A stretch of DNA of 53,259 bases. Origin: Halobacteriales archaeon QS_1_69_70 (lineage in GTDB: Archaea > Halobacteriota > Halobacteria > Halobacteriales > Haloarculaceae). The stretch is from positions 1 to 53,259 of the forward strand of contig PXRI01000040.1 in NCBI GenBank assembly GCA_003021005.1. Direction: 5' to 3'. Positions 15,843 through 23,520 of the stretch are shown here, one piece after another. The position numbers were made by a program, and so were the translations under genes. Positions within the stretch are counted from its first letter, which is position 1, and each line of letters starts with the position of its first letter. The notes beneath the pieces are model-generated. The model searched no databases. It was not told where the DNA came from and saw only the letters and a program-made list of their open reading frames with translations.

Positions 15843-17324
15843 TCAGGCCGCCGCGTCCGGGGCCGCGGACTCGATCGAGCGGATCCGTTCGCGCCGCCGC
15901 TCGTCGCGACGCCGGGCCAGCTCCGCCTGCAAGCGGTCGGCGACGGTCCGCCGGAGGTCGGCAGCCCGCTCGGCGTCGATGTCGAGCGCGCGCGGCTGGC
16001 CGCCGGTCAGGCCGCTGGTGCCGGCGGTGTCGACGACGAGCGTGGCGAGGTCCCGTCGGCGCTGGAACACCGTCCGTGAGTCGAGCACGGTCTGGACCCG
16101 GTAGTACGGCACCACGGTGGTGGTCCGCGTCCAGAACCCCTCCCGGAGGACGACGTACTCCGGCTGGACGTCGTAGCCCAGGTTGGCCCACTTCAGGTGG
16201 GCCGCGACCGGCGCCGCCGGCAACAGCACCGCCGCGGCGTACCAGGCGAACGGGAGGGTGGTGGCCCGGTCGGCGGCGAACACCCCGAGGACGACGAGGG
16301 CCGCGACGGCGCCGTACCGGACCGCGTACCGCTGGCGGGCCCGGCCGGGCGGCCGCTCGAACTCGAGGCGGTCGAAGGCCGCCACGGAGCGTGCGAGCTC
16401 GACCACCCGGTCCCGCTCGGCCAGCGGGATGGCGGACTGCTGGCCGGCATCCCCGGCGGCGGGGCCGGCGGTCTCGACCGCCAGTGACGCGTAGCCGAGG
16501 CGGCGCGCGATCGCGTTCTCGGAGACGGCGAGCGTCTGGACCTTCTCCATCGGGATGGTGCCGCTGAACCGCTGGAGGAGACCCCGCTCGTAGTGGAGCT
16601 CGTCGGCGCCCCGCGAGAGCCGGAACCCGTAGTAATTCGTCACCGCCAGGGCGCCGCTGACGCTGGCGGTGAGGCCGACCACGGCAACCGCCGCGAGCGG
16701 GGCTGTGATGACGAGTCCGAGGAGCGGATCCGCGAACCGCTCCTGGAGCGACGGCGCGAGTACCGTCAGAACGACCGTCAAGAGCGAGAGCAGCCGGAGG
16801 TCGACGCCGACGACGCCGAGCAACGCCAGTTCCTTCGGCGTGATCGCGAACAGTCCCTCGCGCTCCCGGTCGGTCGCCGGCGCGTCGGCCGACTGCTCGC
16901 CGCGCGTCAGCCGGCCGATCTCCTCTTGGAGCCGCCGCGCTTCCGCCAGGCTCACGCACTTCAGGGAGGCCTCGGTGGAGGAGCCGCCGGCGGTCTCGAG
17001 ACGTATCTCGGCGATGCCGAAGAGCCGCTGGACGACGTTCCGGCTGACGTCGACGTTCTGGACGCGGCCCACCGGTATCTCGCGGTTCCGGCGGGAGACC
17101 ACGCCGGAGGCGATGTCCAGCGAGTCGTGGGTAAGCTCGTACTCGAACCGCTGGTAGTAGACGACCTGGTAGGCCGCCGCGACGACGAACCCCCCGACGA
17201 CCACGAACGCGGGCCCGGCGGCGCCCTCGAACGCCGAACCGACGACGAGAACCACGAGGAGCCAAGCGAGCCGGAGGACGGACTCGCCGGCCCGGTACGG
17301 GATCGAGAGGGGGTCGAGCTTCAT
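15843..17324 (-). CDS. Membrane protein with repeated bacterial PH domains (YdbT-like)
   Basis: 493 aa. Pairs of transmembrane helices alternate with bPH_2 modules, recognisable by 'FEYELTHDSLDIASGVVSRRNREIPVGRVQNVDVSRN', 'LHYERGLLQRFSGTIPMEKVQTLAVSEN' and 'YVVLREGFWTRTTTVVPYYRVQTVLDSR' blocks (three copies; the pattern is L-x-x-G-hhxxxxxxIPhxxIQxV). It follows a one-module YdbS-like gene with a TGATG overlap, the standard ydbS-ydbT pair. In Bacillus such pairs have been linked to envelope stress and antimicrobial resistance; the archaeal role is unknown. The cytoplasmic tail ends in RRRERIRSIESAAPDAAA. Confidence 0.85.
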   Translation of the reverse strand: MKLDPLSIPYRAGESVLRLAWLLVVLVVGSAFEGAAGPAFVVVGGFVVAAAYQVVYYQRFEYELTHDSLDIASGVVSRRNREIPVGRVQNVDVSRNVVQRLFGIAEIRLETAGGSSTEASLKCVSLAEARRLQEEIGRLTRGEQSADAPATDREREGLFAITPKELALLGVVGVDLRLLSLLTVVLTVLAPSLQERFADPLLGLVITAPLAAVAVVGLTASVSGALAVTNYYGFRLSRGADELHYERGLLQRFSGTIPMEKVQTLAVSENAIARRLGYASLAVETAGPAAGDAGQQSAIPLAERDRVVELARSVAAFDRLEFERPPGRARQRYAVRYGAVAALVVLGVFAADRATTLPFAWYAAAVLLPAAPVAAHLKWANLGYDVQPEYVVLREGFWTRTTTVVPYYRVQTVLDSRTVFQRRRDLATLVVDTAGTSGLTGGQPRALDIDAERAADLRRTVADRLQAELARRRDERRRERIRSIESAAPDAAA

Positions 17325-17929
17325 CAGACGGCGTCCTCGCCCTCGGCCGCGATGGCCAGTCGCTTCAGCCGGGCCTGGAGGTCCTCGGCGTCCGCCGGCG
17401 AGAGCCCGGGGATCGAGACGTCGGCGCCGCGGGAGCCGGCGGTGTAGACGACGGTCGACGCGAGGCCGAACGCCCGCTCGATCGGGCCCCGGCTCGCGTC
17501 GACGTGCTGGATGCGGACGTAGGGGGCGACCGTCCGCACGTGGGTGATCACCCCCCGCTCCAGGTACAGCGAGTCCTCGCGGACCTCGTAGGCCCACGAC
17601 CGGTACCGGAGGACCGACAGCACGGCGGAAAGCACGAACGCGACGAGCGCGACGGCGGCGCCGACCCCCGGGCTACCGACCGGCAGGAGGGCGAAGGCGA
17701 CGCCGACGATGCCGCCGAGCACGAGCGAGGGGACCACCCCTTTCAGCACCCACACCACCTGGATACCCGGGTCGAGCGTGCGTCGCGGACCGGTGAGTTC
17801 GGTGACGTCGCCCGGGCCCGGCCCGGCCACGCCCCCCTCGACCGTCCCGTCGTCGGGCACCGCCCGCACGGCCGGCGTGAGTGCGTCGTCGAACGGGCCG
17901 TCCGTGGCCCCATCGGCGTCCGTGTCCAT
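17324..17929 (-). CDS. PH-domain membrane protein (YdbS-like)
   Basis: 201 aa. An acidic N-terminal stretch of about 55 residues is followed by two transmembrane helices (VVWVLKGVVPSLVLGGIVG; VGAAVALVAFVLSAVLSVL). A single bPH_2 module comes next (YEVREDSLYLERGVITHVRTVAPYVRIQHVDASRG) with the characteristic IQHV. It is the first gene of a two-gene unit with the YdbT-like gene, overlapping by one base (TGATG). Its start at ATG 17929 has a clear TATA box at 17954-17960. Confidence 0.85.
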   Translation of the reverse strand: MDTDADGATDGPFDDALTPAVRAVPDDGTVEGGVAGPGPGDVTELTGPRRTLDPGIQVVWVLKGVVPSLVLGGIVGVAFALLPVGSPGVGAAVALVAFVLSAVLSVLRYRSWAYEVREDSLYLERGVITHVRTVAPYVRIQHVDASRGPIERAFGLASTVVYTAGSRGADVSIPGLSPADAEDLQARLKRLAIAAEGEDAV

Positions 17930-17953
17930 CGGCTGTGCCTCCGGGCCCGCCCC

Positions 17954-17960
17954 ATTTAAT
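17954..17960 (-). promoter_or_regulatory. TATA box of the YdbS/YdbT-like operon
   Basis: ATTAAAT on the minus strand, centred 28 nt upstream of ATG 17929. It lies right beside the edge of repeat island 2. Confidence 0.65.
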
Positions 17961-17965
17961 AGGCC

Positions 17966-18353
17966 GTGTCATTCACGGGGCGGCGCGCCGGCGGCTCGCG
18001 GCTTCGCCGCTCGCTCAGTTCGAGGCCTCACTTCGTTCGGCCTCGCGGCTCGCGTGTCGTCGCTCCCGGTGGTCGCTGCTCGCGGCTCCCTTCGGTCGCG
18101 CCTCGCGCCTCCCGCTCGCTCAGTTCGAGGCCTCACTTCGTTCGGCCTCGCGGCTCGCGGCGTCGCCGCTCGCCTATCCGGCGGCGCTCCCGTACTCACG
18201 GGTCGTTTCGCTCGCGGCTCCCGATGGTCGCCGCTCACCCTTGGAGGTCTCGCTTCGCTCGACCTCCCGCTCCCCGTTCGCTCATCCGGCGGCGCTCCCG
18301 TTGGTCGCGCCGCCCGGGCCGCCACCGCGGTCGGCGGCCGGCTCCTCGCGCGG
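17966..18353. repeat. Intergenic stem-loop repeat island 2
   Basis: No gene in this gap. It contains a perfect 48-bp direct repeat (18007-18054 = 18112-18159), each copy carrying the hairpin CGAGGCC-tcacttcgttc-GGCCTCG. Further hairpins are GGAGGTC 18243-18249 / GACCTCC 18261-18267, and a GGCGGCG...CGCCGCC module (about 18287-18315) matching 3762-3788 of island 1. Loops have the form TCRCTTCGYTC or CTCCC(N)3GGTCG while stems differ in sequence. Confidence 0.72.
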
Positions 18354-18746
18354 TCAGAGCAGGTGCTCGGTGACCACCTCGACCAGCGGCGGAACGGCCT
18401 CCTCGGGGTCGAGGGCCACGAAGACGCCGACGTCCTCGCCGCCGTACGCACGGACGACCTTGATCGAGTCCAGACTCGTCGTCATGTACCGCACGTCGCC
18501 GGCGCCCGACAGCAGGACGTCGGTAAACAGCGCCCGCTCGGCGAAGTCGATGCCGACGTAGTCGAAGATCCGCTCGAAGTGATCGTCCATCGCCGAGCCG
18601 CCCGGATACAGATCACTCATCGCGTCGTCGACGTACAGCACCTCGAAGTCGCTCGGATAGAACCGGACCAGCGTGTACACCGGCCCGTCGGTCCCGGCCT
18701 GCAGCGCTTCCAGCGCCGCGTCGACCTCGCCGTTCGCGCCCGACAT
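18354..18746 (-). CDS. Conserved haloarchaeal protein (DUF7522-like)
   Basis: 130 aa, soluble, acidic. The core FEVLYVDDAMSDLYPGG ... RYMTTSLDSIKVVRAYGGED and the C-terminal VEVVTEHLL resemble a small family widespread in haloarchaea (DUF7522-type, from memory). They look like a mixed alpha/beta sensor or adaptor fold without catalytic residues. The start is ATG 18746. It is divergent from the membrane protein at 18922, with 175 nt between them. Function unknown. Confidence 0.7.
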   Translation of the reverse strand: MSGANGEVDAALEALQAGTDGPVYTLVRFYPSDFEVLYVDDAMSDLYPGGSAMDDHFERIFDYVGIDFAERALFTDVLLSGAGDVRYMTTSLDSIKVVRAYGGEDVGVFVALDPEEAVPPLVEVVTEHLL

Positions 18747-18921
18747 ACCCGAGTATGGTGGCACTACGGCCAAAAAGACGAGGGTCGTTTCACCGCCGGC
18801 GACATCGTTCGACCTCACGGCGCCACCGCAGCCCTGCAGTCGTCCCGGTCGGCCTATAAGGCCACCGTCGCACAGCGGCGACACCGACACCTACATTCGA
18901 CCCGACATTCCGAGTAATTCC

Positions 18922-19449
18922 ATGGAGCGCCCCGCCTACGTCTATGCCCTGGCCGTGGTCGGGGTGTTCGCGGCGCTCGGTGCGGGCCTCGGGCTCGCCG
19001 CCAACTTCACCCTCGGCTTCTTCATCGAGCAGTTCGTCGACCCCGGCACGGACCCGCTTGACTCGACCCAGATCGGCATCCTGTTGCTCGTCTCCATCTT
19101 CGTCATCTACGCGACCGGGCCGGTCGCCGCCGGCCTGGCCGGCGTCGGCCTCGGCAGGATGCTCCCGGACCGGGAGGCCACCGCCGCCGTCGTCGCCGGC
19201 GTCGGCTGCTTCGTCGGATTCTTCCTGTTCGCCGGGCTCGCGCTGTTTCTCACGTTCTCGGTGCTGGCGGAGTATGGCGCCGGCACTGGCGCTGGTGCTG
19301 GCGGCGGGGGCGGCGGAGGCGGAAGCGGTGGCCCGATCGACCCGTCCGCACTCGGCACGCTCATGGTCCAGGTCGGGCTGCCGGTGGGACTCGTCGGACT
19401 GGCGACGGCCTACGTCACGGCGCGGGTGTCCGGCCAGCCGCGGCAGTGA
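18922..19449 (+). CDS. Small membrane protein with a glycine-rich loop
   Basis: 175 aa. Four predicted transmembrane helices: YVYALAVVGVFAALGAGLGL; IGILLLVSIFVIYATGP through the glycine-rich LAGVGLG; AVVAGVGCFVGFFLFAGLALFL; and VGLPVGLVGLATAYVTA. Between helices 3 and 4 lies a GAGTGAGAGGGGGGGGSGG linker. No family was recognised. The last codons and stop are copied twice more downstream as a 36-bp imperfect tandem repeat. The start is ATG 18922; the upstream AT-rich element is weak. Confidence 0.72.
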   Translation: MERPAYVYALAVVGVFAALGAGLGLAANFTLGFFIEQFVDPGTDPLDSTQIGILLLVSIFVIYATGPVAAGLAGVGLGRMLPDREATAAVVAGVGCFVGFFLFAGLALFLTFSVLAEYGAGTGAGAGGGGGGGGSGGPIDPSALGTLMVQVGLPVGLVGLATAYVTARVSGQPRQ

Positions 19450-19533
19450 GCGATGGAGCGCGTGTCGGGCCAGTTACGACAGTGAGCGATGGCGCTACTG
19501 TCGAGCCAGCCGCGAGAGTGATCGATGGCGCAT
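19426..19533 (+). repeat. 36-bp x 3 imperfect tandem repeat spanning a stop codon
   Basis: Three units (19426-19461, 19462-19497, 19498-19533), each 36 bp = 12 codons. They encode VSGQPRQ-stop-AMER, VSGQLRQ-stop-AMAL and LSSQPRE-stop-SMAH in the frame of the membrane protein, so every unit carries a stop (TGA) in the same register. Confidence 0.75.
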
Positions 19534-19597
19534 CGGGAGAACAGTCCCGAGCCGGAATGCTCCCGCGCCCGGCCGGTGAGCGACGACGCCACCCCTG

Positions 19598-20248
19598 TCA
19601 GTGGGCGATCTCCGACAACATCCGCGCCTCGATCTTGCGGAGGTGCTCGCCGACGGTGGTCGTCGAGAGGTCCAGGTCCGCCGCGATGTCCTCGTGGGTC
19701 GCCTCCCGCGGCACCCGGTAGTAGCCGAGGTCGGTCGCGGTGTCGAGGATCTCCTGCTGGCGGTCGGTCAGAAGCGACGACAGCTCCCGGAGCTCCGGGT
19801 CGTAGTCGGACAGCTGCTCTAACTCCACGCGGATCCCGTCCGGGATGTCATCGATCGCCCGCCGGACGGTGTCTTCCTCCCCGATGACGGCGACCTTCAG
19901 CCCGCCCTCCGGGCCGTACTCGATGGGGAGATCGAGGACGAACTCGTGTTCCTGTTCGAGTTCTAAGAGTGCCGCGCCGGCCTCGGTCGGTTCGGTGTGG
20001 ACGTAGGCCTGCAGGCCGTCCCGGAGCGACGAGACGTTGTAGGAGATGATCTCCGGCGAGGCCTCGAGGATCTCCGCGAGCGCCGGTTTCTCCCCCCGGA
20101 TCTGGGTGAGAAGCACGGCCGTCCCGTCGTTGAGCCGGCTGATGTGGAGGATCGACTCCCGGGTCAGCGAGGGGTGGGCCTCGATGTCCTCGGCGACCGG
20201 GTCGATGGTGCCGGCGGTCGGGAAAAGCGAGACCTTGACGTACCGCAT
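19598..20248 (-). CDS. HTH_10 (bacterio-opsin activator-like) transcriptional regulator
   Basis: 216 aa. The N-terminal roughly 155 residues (RYVKVSLFPTAGTIDPVAEDI ...) match the sensor/HTH-associated domain of the Bat-type regulators of haloarchaea. The C-terminus is an HTH_10 domain: LTDRQQEILDTATDLGYYRVPREATHEDIAADLDLSTTTVGEHLRKIEARM. It likely activates or represses nearby genes in response to a small-molecule or redox cue. A perfect TTTATA box (20272-20277) is centred 26 nt from ATG 20248. It is divergent from the secreted four-cysteine protein at 20362, a plausible target. Confidence 0.88.
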   Translation of the reverse strand: MRYVKVSLFPTAGTIDPVAEDIEAHPSLTRESILHISRLNDGTAVLLTQIRGEKPALAEILEASPEIISYNVSSLRDGLQAYVHTEPTEAGAALLELEQEHEFVLDLPIEYGPEGGLKVAVIGEEDTVRRAIDDIPDGIRVELEQLSDYDPELRELSSLLTDRQQEILDTATDLGYYRVPREATHEDIAADLDLSTTTVGEHLRKIEARMLSEIAH

Positions 20249-20271
20249 CGGTGACCCGTTCGTCGCCGGGC

Positions 20272-20277
20272 TATAAA
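20272..20277 (-). promoter_or_regulatory. TATA box of the HTH_10 regulator
   Basis: TTTATA on the minus strand, centred 26-27 nt upstream of ATG 20248; leaderless spacing. Confidence 0.7.
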
Positions 20278-20361
20278 CCTCCAATGGTCCCGGGGGTTTG
20301 AAGGGACCGACGATTGACGGCGACAGCGATTCCCTCGCGTCGGTCCGACGTGTCGGTACTC

Positions 20362-21375
20362 ATGCAGTCGGCACGCGGCGTCGCCGGTGCCGCTACAGCC
20401 CTCCTCGCCGTCGCGGTTCTGGCCGGCGCGGCGGCACCGGGTGGCGTCGGCGTCGCCACCGCGGGCCACGGCCCCGGATCGGCGAACTTCACCGTCGAGC
20501 CGATGGGCGACCGGAGCCCCGGCGCCGAGGACGTCCGGTACGGCCAGCGCGTCGTGGCGACGGCCGGCACCGACCTGGAGACCCTAGAGCGGACCACCGC
20601 GACCTACGAGGCGGGGAGCTTCGCGAGCTGCGGGCCCGGCGACGGCGAGACGTTCGGCATTGATCGGGGCGCGACGCGGCCGGACTATGAGATCGACCAC
20701 GACCTCACGGAGAACGTGAAGTCCTTCACCGCCCGCGAAGACCTGTTCAAAGTCGAGTACTACGGCGAGGACGACTTCGGGTCCTCGACGCACTTCGACG
20801 ACGGCGACGAGTTCGTCTCGGTCTCGACGTGTATCGACAATCCGGACGAGCGGGGCTGGTACCGGATCGCCGGGAGCACGACCGGCGTGACCGACAGCGG
20901 CGACCGGGTCACGTTCAGCTCCGACTCGCACTACTTCTGGATCTGTGACTGCGAGGACGAGGCCGAGGCGCGGGAGACACTCGGCCCGCCCCCATCGGAG
21001 TCACGGCAGACGGCCACCCCGACGCCGACCCCGTCCCCGTCGGCGGACAACGGGTCCGGCGACAGTGGGACCGAGGGTGGGACGGCCGGCTCGGAGCAGG
21101 CGTCGCCGAAGCGCGCCTCCGCGACCCCGACCGCCACGTTCGCCGGCGGCACGGCGACCGCCACCGACGAGGCGACCGACGCAGCGGGAGAGCCCCAAAG
21201 TGGGGACGGCGGTGACACTGACGGCGCACCCGACGGCGCGACGGGGACGCCGACCGGCGAGTGGGAAGACCACGTCCTGGAGACGCCGACGGCCGCCGAG
21301 GGCCCCGGCTTCGGGCCCGCGCCCGCCCTCCTCGCCGTCCTCGCGGCGGTCCACCTGCTCCGCCGCCGGCGCTAA
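20362..21375 (+). CDS. Secreted four-cysteine protein with PGF-CTERM anchor (paralogue B)
   Basis: 337 aa. Signal peptide (MQSARGVAGAATALLAVAVLA), then the ectodomain shared with 11177-12160. The same four cysteines are kept (FASCGPG, STCIDNP, WICDC), as are FGIDRG, LTENVKSF and LGPPPSE. A long Thr/Pro/Gly/Asp stalk leads to GPGFGPAPALLAVLAAVHLLRRRR. This is a typical PGF-CTERM: PGF motif, hydrophobic helix and basic end, the signal processed and lipidated through archaeosortase ArtA in haloarchaea. Start: ATG 20362; GTG 20350 is also in frame. The gene is divergent from the HTH_10 regulator. Ectodomain function unknown. Confidence 0.82.
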   Translation: MQSARGVAGAATALLAVAVLAGAAAPGGVGVATAGHGPGSANFTVEPMGDRSPGAEDVRYGQRVVATAGTDLETLERTTATYEAGSFASCGPGDGETFGIDRGATRPDYEIDHDLTENVKSFTAREDLFKVEYYGEDDFGSSTHFDDGDEFVSVSTCIDNPDERGWYRIAGSTTGVTDSGDRVTFSSDSHYFWICDCEDEAEARETLGPPPSESRQTATPTPTPSPSADNGSGDSGTEGGTAGSEQASPKRASATPTATFAGGTATATDEATDAAGEPQSGDGGDTDGAPDGATGTPTGEWEDHVLETPTAAEGPGFGPAPALLAVLAAVHLLRRRR

Positions 21376-21412
21376 TCGGGGGCCGTCCGGGGTGCGGCCG
21401 AGTCGCCGGCGG

Positions 21413-22387
21413 CTACTCGTGGCCCGAGACCGGCACCGGTTCGTACGGTTCCTCGAGGTAGGCGACGTCGCTCGGCGACAGCGTTACTTCCAGTGCTTCG
21501 ACGGCGTCCTCGAGGTGTTCGACCTTCGAGGCACCGACGATCGGGGCGTCGACCCACTCCTTGTGCAGGAGCCACGACAGCGACAGCTGCGCCATCGAGA
21601 CGCTCTCGTCGGCGGCGAGTTCCTGGACACGCTCGTTAATCTCCCGGCCGCCGTTGTCGGCGTAGGGGTGAGCCTGCGCGTGGTCGTCCGTCTCGGCGCG
21701 CTTCGTGGACATGTACTCCTCGTGCGGGCGGGTGAGGTAGCCGCGGGCCAGCGGCGACCACGGGATGACGCCGAGACCCTCCTCCTCGCAGAGCGGGAGC
21801 ATCTCGCGTTCCTCCTCGCGGTAGACGAGGTTGTAGTGGTTCTGCATCGTCGCGAACCGCTGGAGGCCGAGATGGTCGCTCGCCTGCAGCGCCGACGCGA
21901 GCTGGTGGGCCCACATCGAGGAGGCGCCGACGTGGCGGGCCTTCCCGCGGCGGACGGCGTCGTCGAGGGCGCCCATCGTGGTCTCGATCGGGGTGTCGTC
22001 GTCCCACCGGTGGGTCTGGTAGAGGTCGACGGTGTCCATCCTGAGCCGATCCAGCGAGGCGTCCAGTTCCTGCTCGATGGTCTTCCGGGAGAGCCCGCCG
22101 GAGTTCGGATCCGCCTCGCGCATCTGGAAGTAGCCCTTGGTGGCGACGACGCTCTCCTCGCGTCGGCCCTCGAGCGCGTCGCCGAGGACGCGTTCGCTCT
22201 CGCCGCGGGAGTACATATTCGCGGTGTCGAAGAAGTTGATGCCGAGGTCGACGGCCCGCTCGACGAGGTCGTGGCCGAACGCCTCGCCCCGGACCCACTC
22301 GCGCCAGTCGGGGTCGCCGAAGCTCATGGAGCCGAGACAGATGCGGGAGACCTCGATGCCGGTCGAGCCGAGCGTCGTGTACTCCAT
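21413..22387 (-). CDS. Aldo/keto reductase
   Basis: 324 aa TIM-barrel NADPH oxidoreductase. Catalytic tetrad elements are visible: FFDTANMYSRGESE (Asp and Tyr), VATKG (Lys) and YQTHRWD (His). The cofactor-binding end IPWSPLARGYL ... IVGASKVEHL is also present. It is closest in plan to the YajO/Tas-like bacterial AKRs that act on aldehydes or sugars; the substrate is unknown. It is transcribed in the same direction as the ABC operon but has its own promoter: a CTTTTTGG box at 22411-22418, centred 27 nt from ATG 22387 and flanked by a perfect inverted repeat. Confidence 0.9.
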   Translation of the reverse strand: MEYTTLGSTGIEVSRICLGSMSFGDPDWREWVRGEAFGHDLVERAVDLGINFFDTANMYSRGESERVLGDALEGRREESVVATKGYFQMREADPNSGGLSRKTIEQELDASLDRLRMDTVDLYQTHRWDDDTPIETTMGALDDAVRRGKARHVGASSMWAHQLASALQASDHLGLQRFATMQNHYNLVYREEEREMLPLCEEEGLGVIPWSPLARGYLTRPHEEYMSTKRAETDDHAQAHPYADNGGREINERVQELAADESVSMAQLSLSWLLHKEWVDAPIVGASKVEHLEDAVEALEVTLSPSDVAYLEEPYEPVPVSGHE

Positions 22388-22404
22388 AAACCCCCTCGGA
22401 GTGG

Positions 22405-22422
22405 GGCGACCAAAAAGTCGCC
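22405..22422. promoter_or_regulatory. Inverted repeat around the AKR TATA box
   Basis: GGCGAC-caaaaa-GTCGCC, a perfect 6-bp inverted repeat whose spacer is the AKR gene's TATA-like element. A regulator bound here would block TBP, so it is a candidate operator. Confidence 0.45.
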
Positions 22423-22476
22423 GCCAGGGGCCATGGACGGCGACCGGATACGGAGACCGAATTGCCAGCGTTGGGG

Positions 22477-23520
22477 TCAGCCGTAGCGCTCGGGGGAGAT
22501 CCGAGCGACGTAGCGACGCACCGCCACCGCCGCGAGGACCGCTGCCACCACGTAGCCCGCGACGTGGGCGAGCGTGACGCGGGTGGCGCTCCCGATGGCG
22601 AGCAGCGCCACGGTGGTCGCCGGGTGTTCGGGGAGGGCGGCGGCGGCCGCAAAGGCCGTCAGCATCCCAAGCGAGTAGGTCAGCTGGGCGCGCTGTCGGA
22701 CGGGGAGTGCGAGCGCGAGCGCCGCGGCGGCGGCGACCGCGAGCACGGCCATGGCGGCCGTGAGCGCGACCAGGAGCGCGACGTTGTCGACCGCGATGTC
22801 GTTGAGCGCCAGGAGCACGATCCACAGGAGGACCTGCAGCGGGGCGAGCGCGGCGAGCAGTCCGGCCTTGCCCTCGACTATGCCGGCGAGCGAGACCGGC
22901 GCGACCCGGAGCAGCTCGAGGGTCCCGCGCTCTATCTCCTCAGTGAGCGAGTCGACGACGACGGCGCCGCTTATGAACACCGGCAGGAACACGAGCAGCG
23001 GGACGACGAGGACGTAGGAGAACCCGAAGTACGGGCTGGCGTCCGACCGTGGCGGTACGGGAAGGGGGTCGAACACGAGGTGGTCGGCACGGTCGGCGCG
23101 CTCGGCGCGTTCGAGTTCCGTCAGGGCGGCTCGCAACTGGACGACGATCACCGTCTTCCGGAGGCTCGCCCGTGGAACGGACGCCGACACCGCGACGCGG
23201 CCGTCCTGCTCTTCGGCGTGTACCACCGCGTCGACGCGGCCCCGGTCGTAGGCGTCTCGGGCCGTCGCGCGGTCCTCGAACCGCCTGGCCCGGAGGTTCT
23301 CGACCTCGCCGGCGGCGGCGACGACGTCGTCGGCCGCCTCGCCGGTGACTGCCGCCTCGACGGTCCCGCCCGAGGCGTCCGGGTCGTACATCGAAGTGAG
23401 CCCCACGACGAGGACCGAAGAGAACCCGGCGATGACCACCTGGATGAGGATGGCGAGGACGATAGTCTTCTCCCGGGTGAGCGCGTCGAGTTCGCGACGG
23501 GCGATGGCGCGTCTAGACAA
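22477..23520 (-). CDS. ABC-2 type transporter permease
   Basis: 347 aa. One N-terminal helix (TIVLAILIQVVIAGFSSVLVVGL), then an extracytoplasmic domain of about 130 residues. Five or more helices follow (VLVVPLLVFLPVFISGAVVVDSL with the EEIERGTLELLRVAPVS coupling segment). This is the layout of ABC-2/NatB-type exporters. An in-frame stop lies just upstream, so the only near start is TTG 23520, which overlaps the end of the preceding gene by 8 nt (its TAG is 23513-23515). Last gene of the ATPase - permease/PrsW - permease operon. Substrate unknown. Confidence 0.85.
   Translation of the reverse strand: MSRRAIARRELDALTREKTIVLAILIQVVIAGFSSVLVVGLTSMYDPDASGGTVEAAVTGEAADDVVAAAGEVENLRARRFEDRATARDAYDRGRVDAVVHAEEQDGRVAVSASVPRASLRKTVIVVQLRAALTELERAERADRADHLVFDPLPVPPRSDASPYFGFSYVLVVPLLVFLPVFISGAVVVDSLTEEIERGTLELLRVAPVSLAGIVEGKAGLLAALAPLQVLLWIVLLALNDIAVDNVALLVALTAAMAVLAVAAAAALALALPVRQRAQLTYSLGMLTAFAAAAALPEHPATTVALLAIGSATRVTLAHVAGYVVAAVLAAVAVRRYVARISPERYG

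Noticed and set aside
15616-17265. 549-codon frame antiparallel to nothing but out of frame with the PH-domain gene
   Set aside because: Arg/Gly-rich translation typical of a shifted frame in GC-rich DNA; the other frame has real PH modules and helices.
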